Origin: JAIYDJ01 sp038246975
Lineage (GTDB): Bacteria > Pseudomonadota > Alphaproteobacteria > Rhodobacterales > Rhodobacteraceae
Assembly: GCA_038246975.1 (NCBI GenBank)
Contig: JBBRVJ010000070.1
Coordinates: forward strand, 1-17,341
DNA: 17,341 bases
Direction: 5' to 3'
Position 1 is the first letter of the stretch. The number at the start of each line of letters is the position of its first letter. The notes under the pieces were generated by a model that was given only the letters and a program-made list of their open reading frames with translations, had not been told where the DNA came from and ran no database searches. The translations under genes were made by a program, and so were the position numbers. Of this stretch, positions 1-6,509 are shown piece by piece.

Positions 1-545
1 ATCGTCACGACAGTGTCGCCATATCTGCGCTGGTCCAAAGGGTCGAACCCGGCAGGGATTTCAGGCGCAACCCCCTCTTCCCAAACGACAATCGCCCCCG
101 GCTGCAACCACCCGCCCGCCTGCGCAGACGCCAGCGCCGCCTCGCCCAGCCCGCGGCCATAGGGCGGGTCCAGAAACGCCAGACCGAACCCCGCGCCGCG
201 CACCGGCCCCAGTTTGGTCGCATCGCGCCGGATCACATCGACCTGCGCTTCGACCCGCATCAACCCGACATTCCGCCGCAGGATCCCCAGGGCGACACTG
301 CCATCCTCGACAAACGCGACCGACCTTGCCCCGCGCGACAGAGCCTCCAGCCCCAGCGCCCCGGTCCCGGCAAACAGGTCCAGCACCCGCGCATCGCTGA
401 CCGGATCGTTGTATCCACCGTTTATCAACAGATTGAAGATAGCCTCCCGCACACGGTCCGAGGTGGGCCGCAAATGCGCCCTCGCATCGCCCACCCCAAC
501 CGCAGACAGATGCAACCCGCGCGACCGCCCCCCGATGATGCGCAT
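1..545 (-). CDS. rsmD: 16S rRNA (guanine(966)-N2)-methyltransferase RsmD, 3' end cut by window
   Basis: About 181 residues are visible, starting at ATG 545-543, and the frame stays open to base 1, so the C-terminus lies outside the window. The start reads MRIIGGRSRG, typical of RsmD. Residues 26-36 read RPTSDRVREAI. A SAM-binding motif I (LDLFAGTGALGLEAL) lies near residues 55-69, and the catalytic motif IV appears as LDPPYG near residues 124-129. The family transfers a methyl group from SAM to N2 of G966 in 16S rRNA during 30S assembly. The start codon shares its A with the TAA stop of the upstream oxidoreductase (TAATG), so translation is probably coupled. The identification rests on motif order and length; I see no frameshift. 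Confidence 0.93.
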   Translation of the reverse strand, partial: MRIIGGRSRGLHLSAVGVGDARAHLRPTSDRVREAIFNLLINGGYNDPVSDARVLDLFAGTGALGLEALSRGARSVAFVEDGSVALGILRRNVGLMRVEAQVDVIRRDATKLGPVRGAGFGLAFLDPPYGRGLGEAALASAQAGGWLQPGAIVVWEEGVAPEIPAGFDPLDQRRYGDTVVT

Positions 546-1750
546 TACCTGAGCAGGACCTTCAGATTGACCGCCAGATCCGTGACCATCGCAGGGTCCG
601 GCGATTTTCCCATTTCGATCAGTCGCTTGCCCACCATATAGGCGCGCGGATCGTTCATGGCGTCAACCGCCAAAAGGTCCAACCCCTTGAAATACCAAAA
701 GGAAACCGCCTCTCCCTCTGGCCCGCGCGTGACGATCCGATCATAGCCCGAGTTCAGTCCCGCGATCTGCAACTTGCAGTCAAACTGGTCCGACCAGAAC
801 CACGGCGCCGCAGCATACTCCCGTTCCGCACCCATGATGTTGTCGGCCACCACCTCGGCCTGATCAATCGCATTGCCGACCGATTCCAGCCGCAACCGCC
901 CCCCGCGCCACGGAAACGACGCGCAATCCCCCGCCGCCCAGATCGCCGGGTCAGACGTGCGACCATGCGAATCCGTCCAGATGCCGTTCTCGATCTTCAA
1001 CCCCGCCGCCTGCGCCAGCATGGCATCCGGCACGATCCCGACCCCGGCAATCACAAAATCCGCAGGCAATTCAACACCACCGGTCAGCCGCACGCCCGAA
1101 ACTCGCCCCTCCCCCAACAGCCGGTCAAGCCCGGTGGACTCCAGTATGCGGACGCCATGCGCCTGATGCAAAGCGCGAAAAAAGTCAGAAGTCTCGGGTG
1201 ACGCGACCCGTTGCAAGATGCGCGGGGCCATCTCCAGCACCGTCACATCCAGCCCCAGCTTGGCCGCCACCGCCGCCGCCTCCAGCCCGATGTAGCCGCC
1301 ACCGACGATCACCACCCTGCGGCCCGCCACGAACTCGGCCCGCATCGCGTCGACATCGGCAAGGGTTCGCACCGTGTAAACCCCGTCCAGATCGCCACCC
1401 ATCGCGGCAGGCAAGCGGCGCGGCATCGACCCTGTGGTCAGCGCCAGTTCGTCATAGGGCAAAACCTCGCCCCCCACCGTCACCGTCCGCGCCACCGCAT
1501 CAATCGCAGTCACCGGCGCGCCCAGCCGCAGCGAAATCCGGTTTTCCTCATAGAAATCAGCGCCCCGCAGCGACAACCGCTCGGCCGGCATCTGGCCCAT
1601 CAGATAGGCTTTCGACAAAGGCGGACGCTGATAGGGCGGCGCATCCTCGGCCCCGATCAAGGTGATGTCGCCGGCAAATCCCGCCCCGCGCAGCCGTGCC
1701 ACCAGCGCCGCTCCGGCCTGCCCTGCCCCGATCACCACCACTTGCGTCAT
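545..1750 (-). CDS. NAD(P)/FAD-dependent oxidoreductase, ferredoxin (rhodocoxin/putidaredoxin) reductase type
   Basis: The 401-residue protein begins at ATG 1750-1748, preceded by an AGAGGAA ribosome binding site. The N-terminal FAD-binding motif GAGQAG is at residues 8-13, PPYQRPPLSK at 38-47 is characteristic of this reductase family, and a second Rossmann motif, GGGYIGLE, for NAD(P)H is at 150-157. The second FAD motif WAAGDCA lies near 275-281. The C-terminal 80 residues (around FWSDQFDCKLQIAGL) match the reductase C-terminal domain. Such enzymes pass electrons from NAD(P)H to a [2Fe-2S] ferredoxin serving a P450 or oxygenase. No ferredoxin or oxygenase gene is in the window, so the partner is unknown. 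It overlaps rsmD by one base and is divergent from the peroxiredoxin gene, with 78 bp between starts. Confidence 0.88.
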   Translation of the reverse strand: MTQVVVIGAGQAGAALVARLRGAGFAGDITLIGAEDAPPYQRPPLSKAYLMGQMPAERLSLRGADFYEENRISLRLGAPVTAIDAVARTVTVGGEVLPYDELALTTGSMPRRLPAAMGGDLDGVYTVRTLADVDAMRAEFVAGRRVVIVGGGYIGLEAAAVAAKLGLDVTVLEMAPRILQRVASPETSDFFRALHQAHGVRILESTGLDRLLGEGRVSGVRLTGGVELPADFVIAGVGIVPDAMLAQAAGLKIENGIWTDSHGRTSDPAIWAAGDCASFPWRGGRLRLESVGNAIDQAEVVADNIMGAEREYAAAPWFWSDQFDCKLQIAGLNSGYDRIVTRGPEGEAVSFWYFKGLDLLAVDAMNDPRAYMVGKRLIEMGKSPDPAMVTDLAVNLKVLLR

Positions 1751-1828
1751 CTGCGTTTCCTCTGGCCGAATTCAGCGCCGAACCCTATATCCGGGATCAC
1801 CCAGAACGCAACGCGAGAGGATATTCAG

Positions 1829-2317
1829 ATGACGATTTCCGAAGGGGCCAAGCTGCCCGAAGCCACCCTGATGCACATGGGCGACGCCGGTCCGGCCAAG
1901 GTCGCGATGGCCGACAAGCTGGCGGGCCGCAAGGTCGTGATCTTCGGCCTGCCGGGCGCCTATACCGGCACCTGCACCACCGCCCATGTCCCAAGCTTCA
2001 TCCGCACCGCCGAGGGGTTCGCGGCCAAGGGCGTGGACGAGATCATCTGCGTTTCGGTCAACGATCCCTTCGTGATGAAGGCGTGGGGCGAGTCCACCGG
2101 GGCGACGGCTGCGGGAATCACCATGCTTGGCGACGCCGATGCTTCGTTCACGCTCGCCATCGGGATGGACTTCAACGCGCCTCCCGTCGGATTGCTGAAC
2201 CGCTCCAAACGCTATGCGCTGCTAGCCGATAACGGCGTGGTCAAGGTCCTGCATCTGGAGGAAAACCCCGGCGCCTGCGAAATCTCGGGCGGCGAGGCCT
2301 TGCTGGCGGCGATCTGA
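1829..2317 (+). CDS. Prx5-type (type II) peroxiredoxin
   Basis: The 162-residue protein starts at ATG 1829, with GAGAGG eight bases upstream. It has a thioredoxin fold with the active-site segment PGAYTGTCTT; the peroxidatic cysteine is C49, with T46 as the partner threonine. R125 occupies the conserved arginine position. Two further cysteines, C74 and C150, resemble the positions of C72 and C151 in human PRDX5, so either could act as resolving cysteine; this is inference. The family reduces H2O2 and alkyl hydroperoxides in the cytosol using thioredoxin or glutaredoxin. There is no signal peptide. The stop codon abuts the stop of the convergent dehydratase gene with no spacer. Divergence from a flavin reductase may hint at shared oxidative-stress control, but I see no recognisable operator. 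Confidence 0.92.
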   Translation: MTISEGAKLPEATLMHMGDAGPAKVAMADKLAGRKVVIFGLPGAYTGTCTTAHVPSFIRTAEGFAAKGVDEIICVSVNDPFVMKAWGESTGATAAGITMLGDADASFTLAIGMDFNAPPVGLLNRSKRYALLADNGVVKVLHLEENPGACEISGGEALLAAI

Positions 2318-2608
2318 TCAGGACTTGGCCAGCAGGTCCATCTTGCTGGCCAGTTTTACGTCCAGTTCAGACAGACCTCCCGCGTCATGGGTGGTCAGGG
2401 TGACCGTCACCGTCTTGTAAACATTGGACCATTCCGGGTGGTGGTTCCATTTTTCGGCCCACAGCGCCGCGCGGGTCATAAAGCCGAACGCCTCGACAAA
2501 ATTGGCGAAGGTGAAGGTCTTGACCAGAGCATCGCGCCCGCCTTCATCGGCCCAGCCCGTGTCATACAGCGGTTTCAGGGCGCTGCGGTCTTGCAGTCGT
2601 TCGGCCAT
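2318..2608 (-). CDS. phhB: pterin-4a-carbinolamine dehydratase
   Basis: The 96-residue protein matches the family's usual length and carries its signature HHPEWSNVY at residues 56-64, with a further histidine at 74 (TTHDAGGLS). The enzyme dehydrates 4a-hydroxytetrahydrobiopterin formed by aromatic amino acid hydroxylases, allowing cofactor recycling; some members (DCoH) also have a co-activator role. No phenylalanine hydroxylase is in the window. The ATG at 2608-2606 lies three bases after the TAG stop of the FemAB-like gene, and its ribosome binding site GAGGAG is formed by the last two Glu codons of that gene, so it is almost certainly the last gene of the minus-strand string. No terminator is visible before the convergent peroxiredoxin gene. 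Confidence 0.93.
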   Translation of the reverse strand: MAERLQDRSALKPLYDTGWADEGGRDALVKTFTFANFVEAFGFMTRAALWAEKWNHHPEWSNVYKTVTVTLTTHDAGGLSELDVKLASKMDLLAKS

Positions 2609-2611
2609 GGT

Positions 2612-3772
2612 CTACTCCTCGGTTTCGACCCTGCGGAACGGGCCATAAGCAGTCAGCACTTCGATTTCCTGGTCCACCGCCCGGCGTTCCCGCTCCAGAT
2701 ATTGGGCGACAGCCGTGCGAAAACTCGGATCGCCGATCCAGTGCAGTGAATGGACCGGCACTGGCAGATAGCCCCGAGCGAGTTTGTGCTCGCCCTGCGC
2801 GCCAGCCTCGACCCGCGCCATGCGGTTGGCGATGGCAAAGTCGATGGCCTGATAGTAGCACAATTCGAAATGCAGGCAGGGATGATCCTCGTTGCAGCCC
2901 CAGTATCGGCCAAAAAGCGTTTCGCGCCCGATGAAGTTCAGCGCCCCCGCGACAGGCTTGCCGTCGCGAACCGCCAGCACCAGCAGCACGTCGTCCCGCA
3001 TCGTCGTCTGCACTTCGTTGAAGAACTTGCGCGTCAGATAGGGCGTGCCCCACTTGCGCGCCCCGGTGTCCTGATAGAAGGCCCAGAACGCGTCCCAATG
3101 CACAGGCTCGATCTGGTCGCCGGTCAGGGCGGTGATGGTCAGCCCCGACGAACGCGCGGTTTCACGTTCCTTGCGGATCATCTTGCGCTTGCGGCTGGAG
3201 AGATCGGCGAGGAAGTCGTCAAACGTGGCATAACCCCGGTTTTCCCAGTGGAATTGTTGGGTTACGCGGTGAAGAAGGCCGTGCTGACCGGCCATCTCGG
3301 CAGCCTCGGCTTCGGTGCAAAACGTGACGTGAACCGACGACAGGCGGTTTTGTTCGGCAATGCCGATCGTTGCCTCCAACAGCGCCGCGCGGGCATCCGC
3401 GTCGCCAAAGAACCGCCGCCCGGTTGCAGGCGTGAACGGCACCGCGATCTGCAGCTTCGGATAATACCGCCCCCCGGCCCGCACCAAAGCCTCGGCCCAG
3501 CCGTGGTCAAAGATGTATTCGCCCTGACTGTGCGATTTGACATAGATCGGCACGGCTCCGGTGATCCGGCCGTCTTGCCGCAATATCAACGGCTTGGGTT
3601 GCCACCCGGTCCCGGCGCCCGTGGATTTCGACCGATCCAGCGCCGAAAGGAAGCGATGGGTGGTGAAAGGGTCTGTCGGTCGGCCTCGGGTCGCCTCGGG
3701 GCAGGCGACCAAGTCCCAGTCGGAGGCAGGGATTTCGGTCAGGCTGTCGTGCAGGGTCAGGTCGGGCGGCAT
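2612..3772 (-). CDS. FemAB/GNAT-like peptidoglycan biosynthesis/recognition family protein (PF04339 type)
   Basis: The 386-residue protein is read from ATG 3772-3770. The frame stays open upstream to a TTG at 3853, but that extension translates the intergenic hairpin repeat, so I reject it. Family-typical segments are FDHGWAEAL followed by YYPKLQIAVPFTPATGRRF (about residues 89-117), the basic stretch SSRKRKMIRKER (about 193-204), and the C-terminal LHFELCYYQAIDFAIA and EAGAQGEHKLARGYLPVPVH blocks. This family (DUF482/PF04339) has an acyltransferase-like fold related to FemAB, which adds amino acids to peptidoglycan precursors, but its true substrate is not established as far as I know. No signal peptide or membrane segment is seen, so it is probably cytosolic. 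It sits after a phosphodiesterase gene and three bases before the pterin dehydratase gene. Confidence 0.85.
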   Translation of the reverse strand: MPPDLTLHDSLTEIPASDWDLVACPEATRGRPTDPFTTHRFLSALDRSKSTGAGTGWQPKPLILRQDGRITGAVPIYVKSHSQGEYIFDHGWAEALVRAGGRYYPKLQIAVPFTPATGRRFFGDADARAALLEATIGIAEQNRLSSVHVTFCTEAEAAEMAGQHGLLHRVTQQFHWENRGYATFDDFLADLSSRKRKMIRKERETARSSGLTITALTGDQIEPVHWDAFWAFYQDTGARKWGTPYLTRKFFNEVQTTMRDDVLLVLAVRDGKPVAGALNFIGRETLFGRYWGCNEDHPCLHFELCYYQAIDFAIANRMARVEAGAQGEHKLARGYLPVPVHSLHWIGDPSFRTAVAQYLERERRAVDQEIEVLTAYGPFRRVETEE

Positions 3773-3797
3773 GACAGGTGTTCCGATTGAGACGAGC

Positions 3798-3842
3798 GCC
3801 GGGGGTTTCACACCCCCGGACCCCCGTGGGATATTTGCGCCA
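3798..3842 (+). repeat. Dispersed intergenic hairpin element, single copy (copy A)
   Basis: Bases 3798-3837 are identical over 40 bp to the reverse strand of 15546-15585; after one mismatch at 3838 the next four bases also match. The first part is a perfect hairpin at 3799-3819, CCGGGGGT / TTCAC / ACCCCCGG, followed by GGACCCCCGTGGG and the AT-rich ATATTTG. It lies in the 102-bp gap between the phosphodiesterase gene (stop 3875) and the FemAB-like gene (start 3772), reading in the direction opposite to them. Similar GGGATATTT elements are, from memory, widespread between genes in Rhodobacteraceae; I cannot verify that here. Confidence 0.85.
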
Positions 3843-3874
3843 GCTGGAAGCAAGTGGTCCGTCGGCGCGTGACG

Positions 3875-4645
3875 TCAAGCGGCGAAGGCTGCGGGATAGC
3901 CTTCGAACGTGATGTTATGGGCGATCCGGCGGGCCTGCGCCTCGGCTTCGGGCGAACGGATGGTCCAGCACAGGATCATGGCCCCTTGGGCGTGAAGGTC
4001 GGCGACACGGGGGCGCGTCAGGTCGTTGGCCTCGTGGCTGATGAAGCTGCTCTCGGTCGCGTCGAAGTCAGGTATGCCGCGCAGGCGGTCGCAGGTCTCA
4101 GGCGGCAAGGGGTGCCAGTCGGCGGGGTCATAGGCGCTGGTGGTCAACCCGCGCGGCAGATCGGGGGCGAGGCGGGCCATGTGGACCATGCTGTGCGGGT
4201 TGAAGGACATCATGGCAACTGGACCCGCATAGCCGTGCAGGGCGGCTGCGGTGGCAGCCTCCAGCCGGCCATCGGTGGGCGACATGGTCAACGTCTGGTC
4301 CTTGACCTCGATCAGCAGAGGGACTTTGCCATCGATCAGGGCCAGAACTTCGGACAGGGTCGGTATCCCGTCGGCGCTGTGTGCCAAAAGGACCTGGCCC
4401 AACTCGGCGGCAGCCCGGATGTTGACCGGGCCGGCCTGATCCGTCAGCCGATCCAGCGTTTCGTCGTGAAACACCATCGCCTGCCCGTCCGCCGACAGTT
4501 GCAGGTCAATCTCTATCCCATAGCCCACCGCCACCGCGGCACGGATGGCGGAGGCGGAGTTCTCGATCCGGCCAAGGCTGCGGTCGTGATAGCCGCGATG
4601 GGCGATTGGGGTGGTCAGAAAGGCGGGCGGCAAGGCGACACGCAT
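3875..4645 (-). CDS. glycerophosphodiester phosphodiesterase, cytosolic (UgpQ-like)
   Basis: The 256-residue protein shows GDPD active-site motifs: IAHRG at residues 14-18, E28-N29, the metal-binding EID at 45-47, the catalytic FHD at 59-61, and LLIEVKDQ near residue 110. The family uses a divalent metal to cleave glycerophosphodiesters from phospholipid breakdown into glycerol-3-phosphate and an alcohol. No signal peptide precedes the catalytic domain, which begins by residue 14, so it should act in the cytosol, as does E. coli UgpQ at similar length. The ATG at 4645-4643 overlaps the TGA of the RidA-family gene by one base (TGATG), indicating translational coupling. The next gene downstream is separated by 102 bp that contain a hairpin repeat. 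Confidence 0.92.
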   Translation of the reverse strand: MRVALPPAFLTTPIAHRGYHDRSLGRIENSASAIRAAVAVGYGIEIDLQLSADGQAMVFHDETLDRLTDQAGPVNIRAAAELGQVLLAHSADGIPTLSEVLALIDGKVPLLIEVKDQTLTMSPTDGRLEAATAAALHGYAGPVAMMSFNPHSMVHMARLAPDLPRGLTTSAYDPADWHPLPPETCDRLRGIPDFDATESSFISHEANDLTRPRVADLHAQGAMILCWTIRSPEAEAQARRIAHNITFEGYPAAFAA

Positions 4646-5103
4646 CAGCGGATCTCGAAAATCGCTTCGATTTCAACGGCCACACCCAGGGGGAGCGAGG
4701 CGGCAGACACCGCAGAGCGGGCGTGACGCCCCGCATCGCCCATGACGGCGACCATCAGATCGGACGCGCCGTTGATGACCTTGGGCTGATCGGTGAAGTC
4801 TGGGGTCGAGTTGACAAAACCCACCAGCTTGACCGCCCGCACCACCCGGCCCCAATCGCCGCCGACCGCCTTCTTCAACTGCGCCAGAATCGAGATCGCA
4901 CAAGACCGCGCCGCCGCGGCCCCCTGTTCGACGGCAAGGTCGTCGCCCAGTCGACCCTTTGTAAGACCAGCCGCAGTCTGGCTGATCTGGCCCGAGATGT
5001 AGACATGCGCCCCGGTGATCATAAAGGGCACATAGTTGGCGGCGGGTGCCGGCGCGTCGGGCAGGGTGATGCCCAGTTCGGCAAGGCGGGCGTCGATGGT
5101 CAT
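4645..5103 (-). CDS. RidA/YjgF/UK114 family protein
   Basis: The 152-residue protein starts at ATG 5103-5101 with AGGACC about six bases upstream. An upstream in-frame start exists (5145) but has no such site, and its extra 14 residues do not resemble the family. The C-terminal signature HARSAVSAASLPLGVAVEIE contains the conserved Arg and Glu used by RidA enzymes to bind and hydrolyse reactive 2-aminoacrylate and other enamine/imine intermediates. The N-terminus is longer than in classical ~128-residue RidA proteins, placing it in a longer paralogous subgroup whose activity is less certain. It lies 50 bp after the hlyD-like gene and overlaps the phosphodiesterase gene by one base. Confidence 0.9.
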   Translation of the reverse strand: MTIDARLAELGITLPDAPAPAANYVPFMITGAHVYISGQISQTAAGLTKGRLGDDLAVEQGAAAARSCAISILAQLKKAVGGDWGRVVRAVKLVGFVNSTPDFTDQPKVINGASDLMVAVMGDAGRHARSAVSAASLPLGVAVEIEAIFEIR

Positions 5104-5153
5104 GGAACAGGTCCTGTCTTGGGCGGAACGGGCAAGATTGCCCACCCTGCGGG

Positions 5154-6509
5154 TCAGCTTTCGCGGAAGGCGCGGGAGAAGTAATCGGTGAAGGGTTTGA
5201 CCAGATAGGCCATCGGCGAACGCTTGTCGGTCTGGATGAACGCCTCGACCGGCATTCCGGGCAGCAGCACCAAAGACCCGAGTTTATCGATTTCGCCGGG
5301 GTCCAGTTCGATTTCGGCCCGGTAAAAGGTCATCTGGGTGCGCTGATCGGTCAGCGCGTCAGCCGATACCAGCACGACATGGCCCGACAGTTCCGGCGTG
5401 GTGCGCGAGGAAAACGCCGACATGACCAGTTTCACCGACTGGCCTACGAACACCTCGTCGATGTGAATCGGCTGCACTTGCGTGGCGATGACCAGAGGGC
5501 GATCCTGCGGGATCAGATACAACACGGGTTCGGCGGGCCGGATCACCGAGCGGGGGGTCGTCACCAGCATGCCCAGCACGATCCCCGACACCGGCGCACG
5601 GATGTCCAGCCGCGCAATGCGTTCGACCAGCGCGCGGCGGCGTTCCGCCAGTTCAAGCGCCCGTGGTCCAAGGTCGCGCAACTGGGTATTCGCCTCTTCG
5701 CGCCGGACGGCGGCAAGACGCAGAATCTCGATCTCGACTTCGGTCGCGCGCCCTTCGGATTGGGCGCGACTGGCGATCAACTCGCCGTCCTGCCCCTGCA
5801 ACCGGGCGGTTTCGCGTTCAAGGCTCAGCACGCGACTGGCTTGGGCAAGACCTTTGTCCAGCAATTTCTGTTGATCCGCAAGCTCTTGCGAGATCAGATC
5901 CAACTGGGTGGCCAGCGAAACGCGCTGAGCATCGACCCCTTGCACCTGAGCCGAAATCTGCTCTTGCCGCTTTTCCAACTGGGCGGTTTGCTGGACAACG
6001 GTATCGCGGCGGGCAGCGAAAAGGCGGCGTTGCCCTTCGATCTGTTCGGAGACATCGGGTCGGGTCGTGCCCATCGACGTCAGTTCATCGGCGAACACCA
6101 GCGTGTCGGAATCGTCACGCTCTGCCTCCAGCCGCGCGCGGCGAGCCATGGTTTCAAACAATTGCCCTTCGACGATCACCAGTTCCGAGTTCAGCAGATT
6201 GCCATCAAGCCGTACCAGCACGTCGCCGGCGGCAACCGTCTGGCCATCCTTCACGTCGATCTCCGCGACCACCCCCCCATCGGGATGCTGGACGACCTGC
6301 CGGTTCTGTTCGACCTCGATCAACCCTGAACTGATGATGGCACCCGAGATCGAGGTCAGGAAACCCCAGCCGCCAAAGCCTGCGACCAGCAGCACGATCG
6401 TCAGGAAGCCGCCGATGAGCGGACGGTTGGCGGACCACGCGGCTTTGGCGGGTTTGGTGCCGGGGGGGGGCGTTTCGTTCACGACAACCGCATCGTCTAC
6501 TTTTTTCAA
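5154..6509 (-). CDS. HlyD-family type I secretion membrane fusion (periplasmic adaptor) protein, TTG start
   Basis: The 451-residue protein has a short cytosolic N-terminus, one membrane segment at about residues 31-51, a lipoyl-like segment (VVQHPDGGVVAEIDVKDGQ, about 72-90), a long coiled coil from roughly 115 to 290 rich in Gln, Glu, Arg and Leu, and a beta-barrel C-terminal half. The end (LLPGMPVEAFIQTDKRSP, then LVKPFTDYFSRAFRES) is typical of the PrtE/AprE adaptor branch. It links the inner-membrane ABC transporter to an outer-membrane TolC channel. I place the start at TTG 6509-6507 because GGAGG sits six bases upstream and the TTG overlaps the transporter's TGA (TTGA, 4 bp); no ATG occurs before the membrane segment. 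No TolC gene is present in the window. Confidence 0.92.
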   Translation of the reverse strand: MKKVDDAVVVNETPPPGTKPAKAAWSANRPLIGGFLTIVLLVAGFGGWGFLTSISGAIISSGLIEVEQNRQVVQHPDGGVVAEIDVKDGQTVAAGDVLVRLDGNLLNSELVIVEGQLFETMARRARLEAERDDSDTLVFADELTSMGTTRPDVSEQIEGQRRLFAARRDTVVQQTAQLEKRQEQISAQVQGVDAQRVSLATQLDLISQELADQQKLLDKGLAQASRVLSLERETARLQGQDGELIASRAQSEGRATEVEIEILRLAAVRREEANTQLRDLGPRALELAERRRALVERIARLDIRAPVSGIVLGMLVTTPRSVIRPAEPVLYLIPQDRPLVIATQVQPIHIDEVFVGQSVKLVMSAFSSRTTPELSGHVVLVSADALTDQRTQMTFYRAEIELDPGEIDKLGSLVLLPGMPVEAFIQTDKRSPMAYLVKPFTDYFSRAFRES

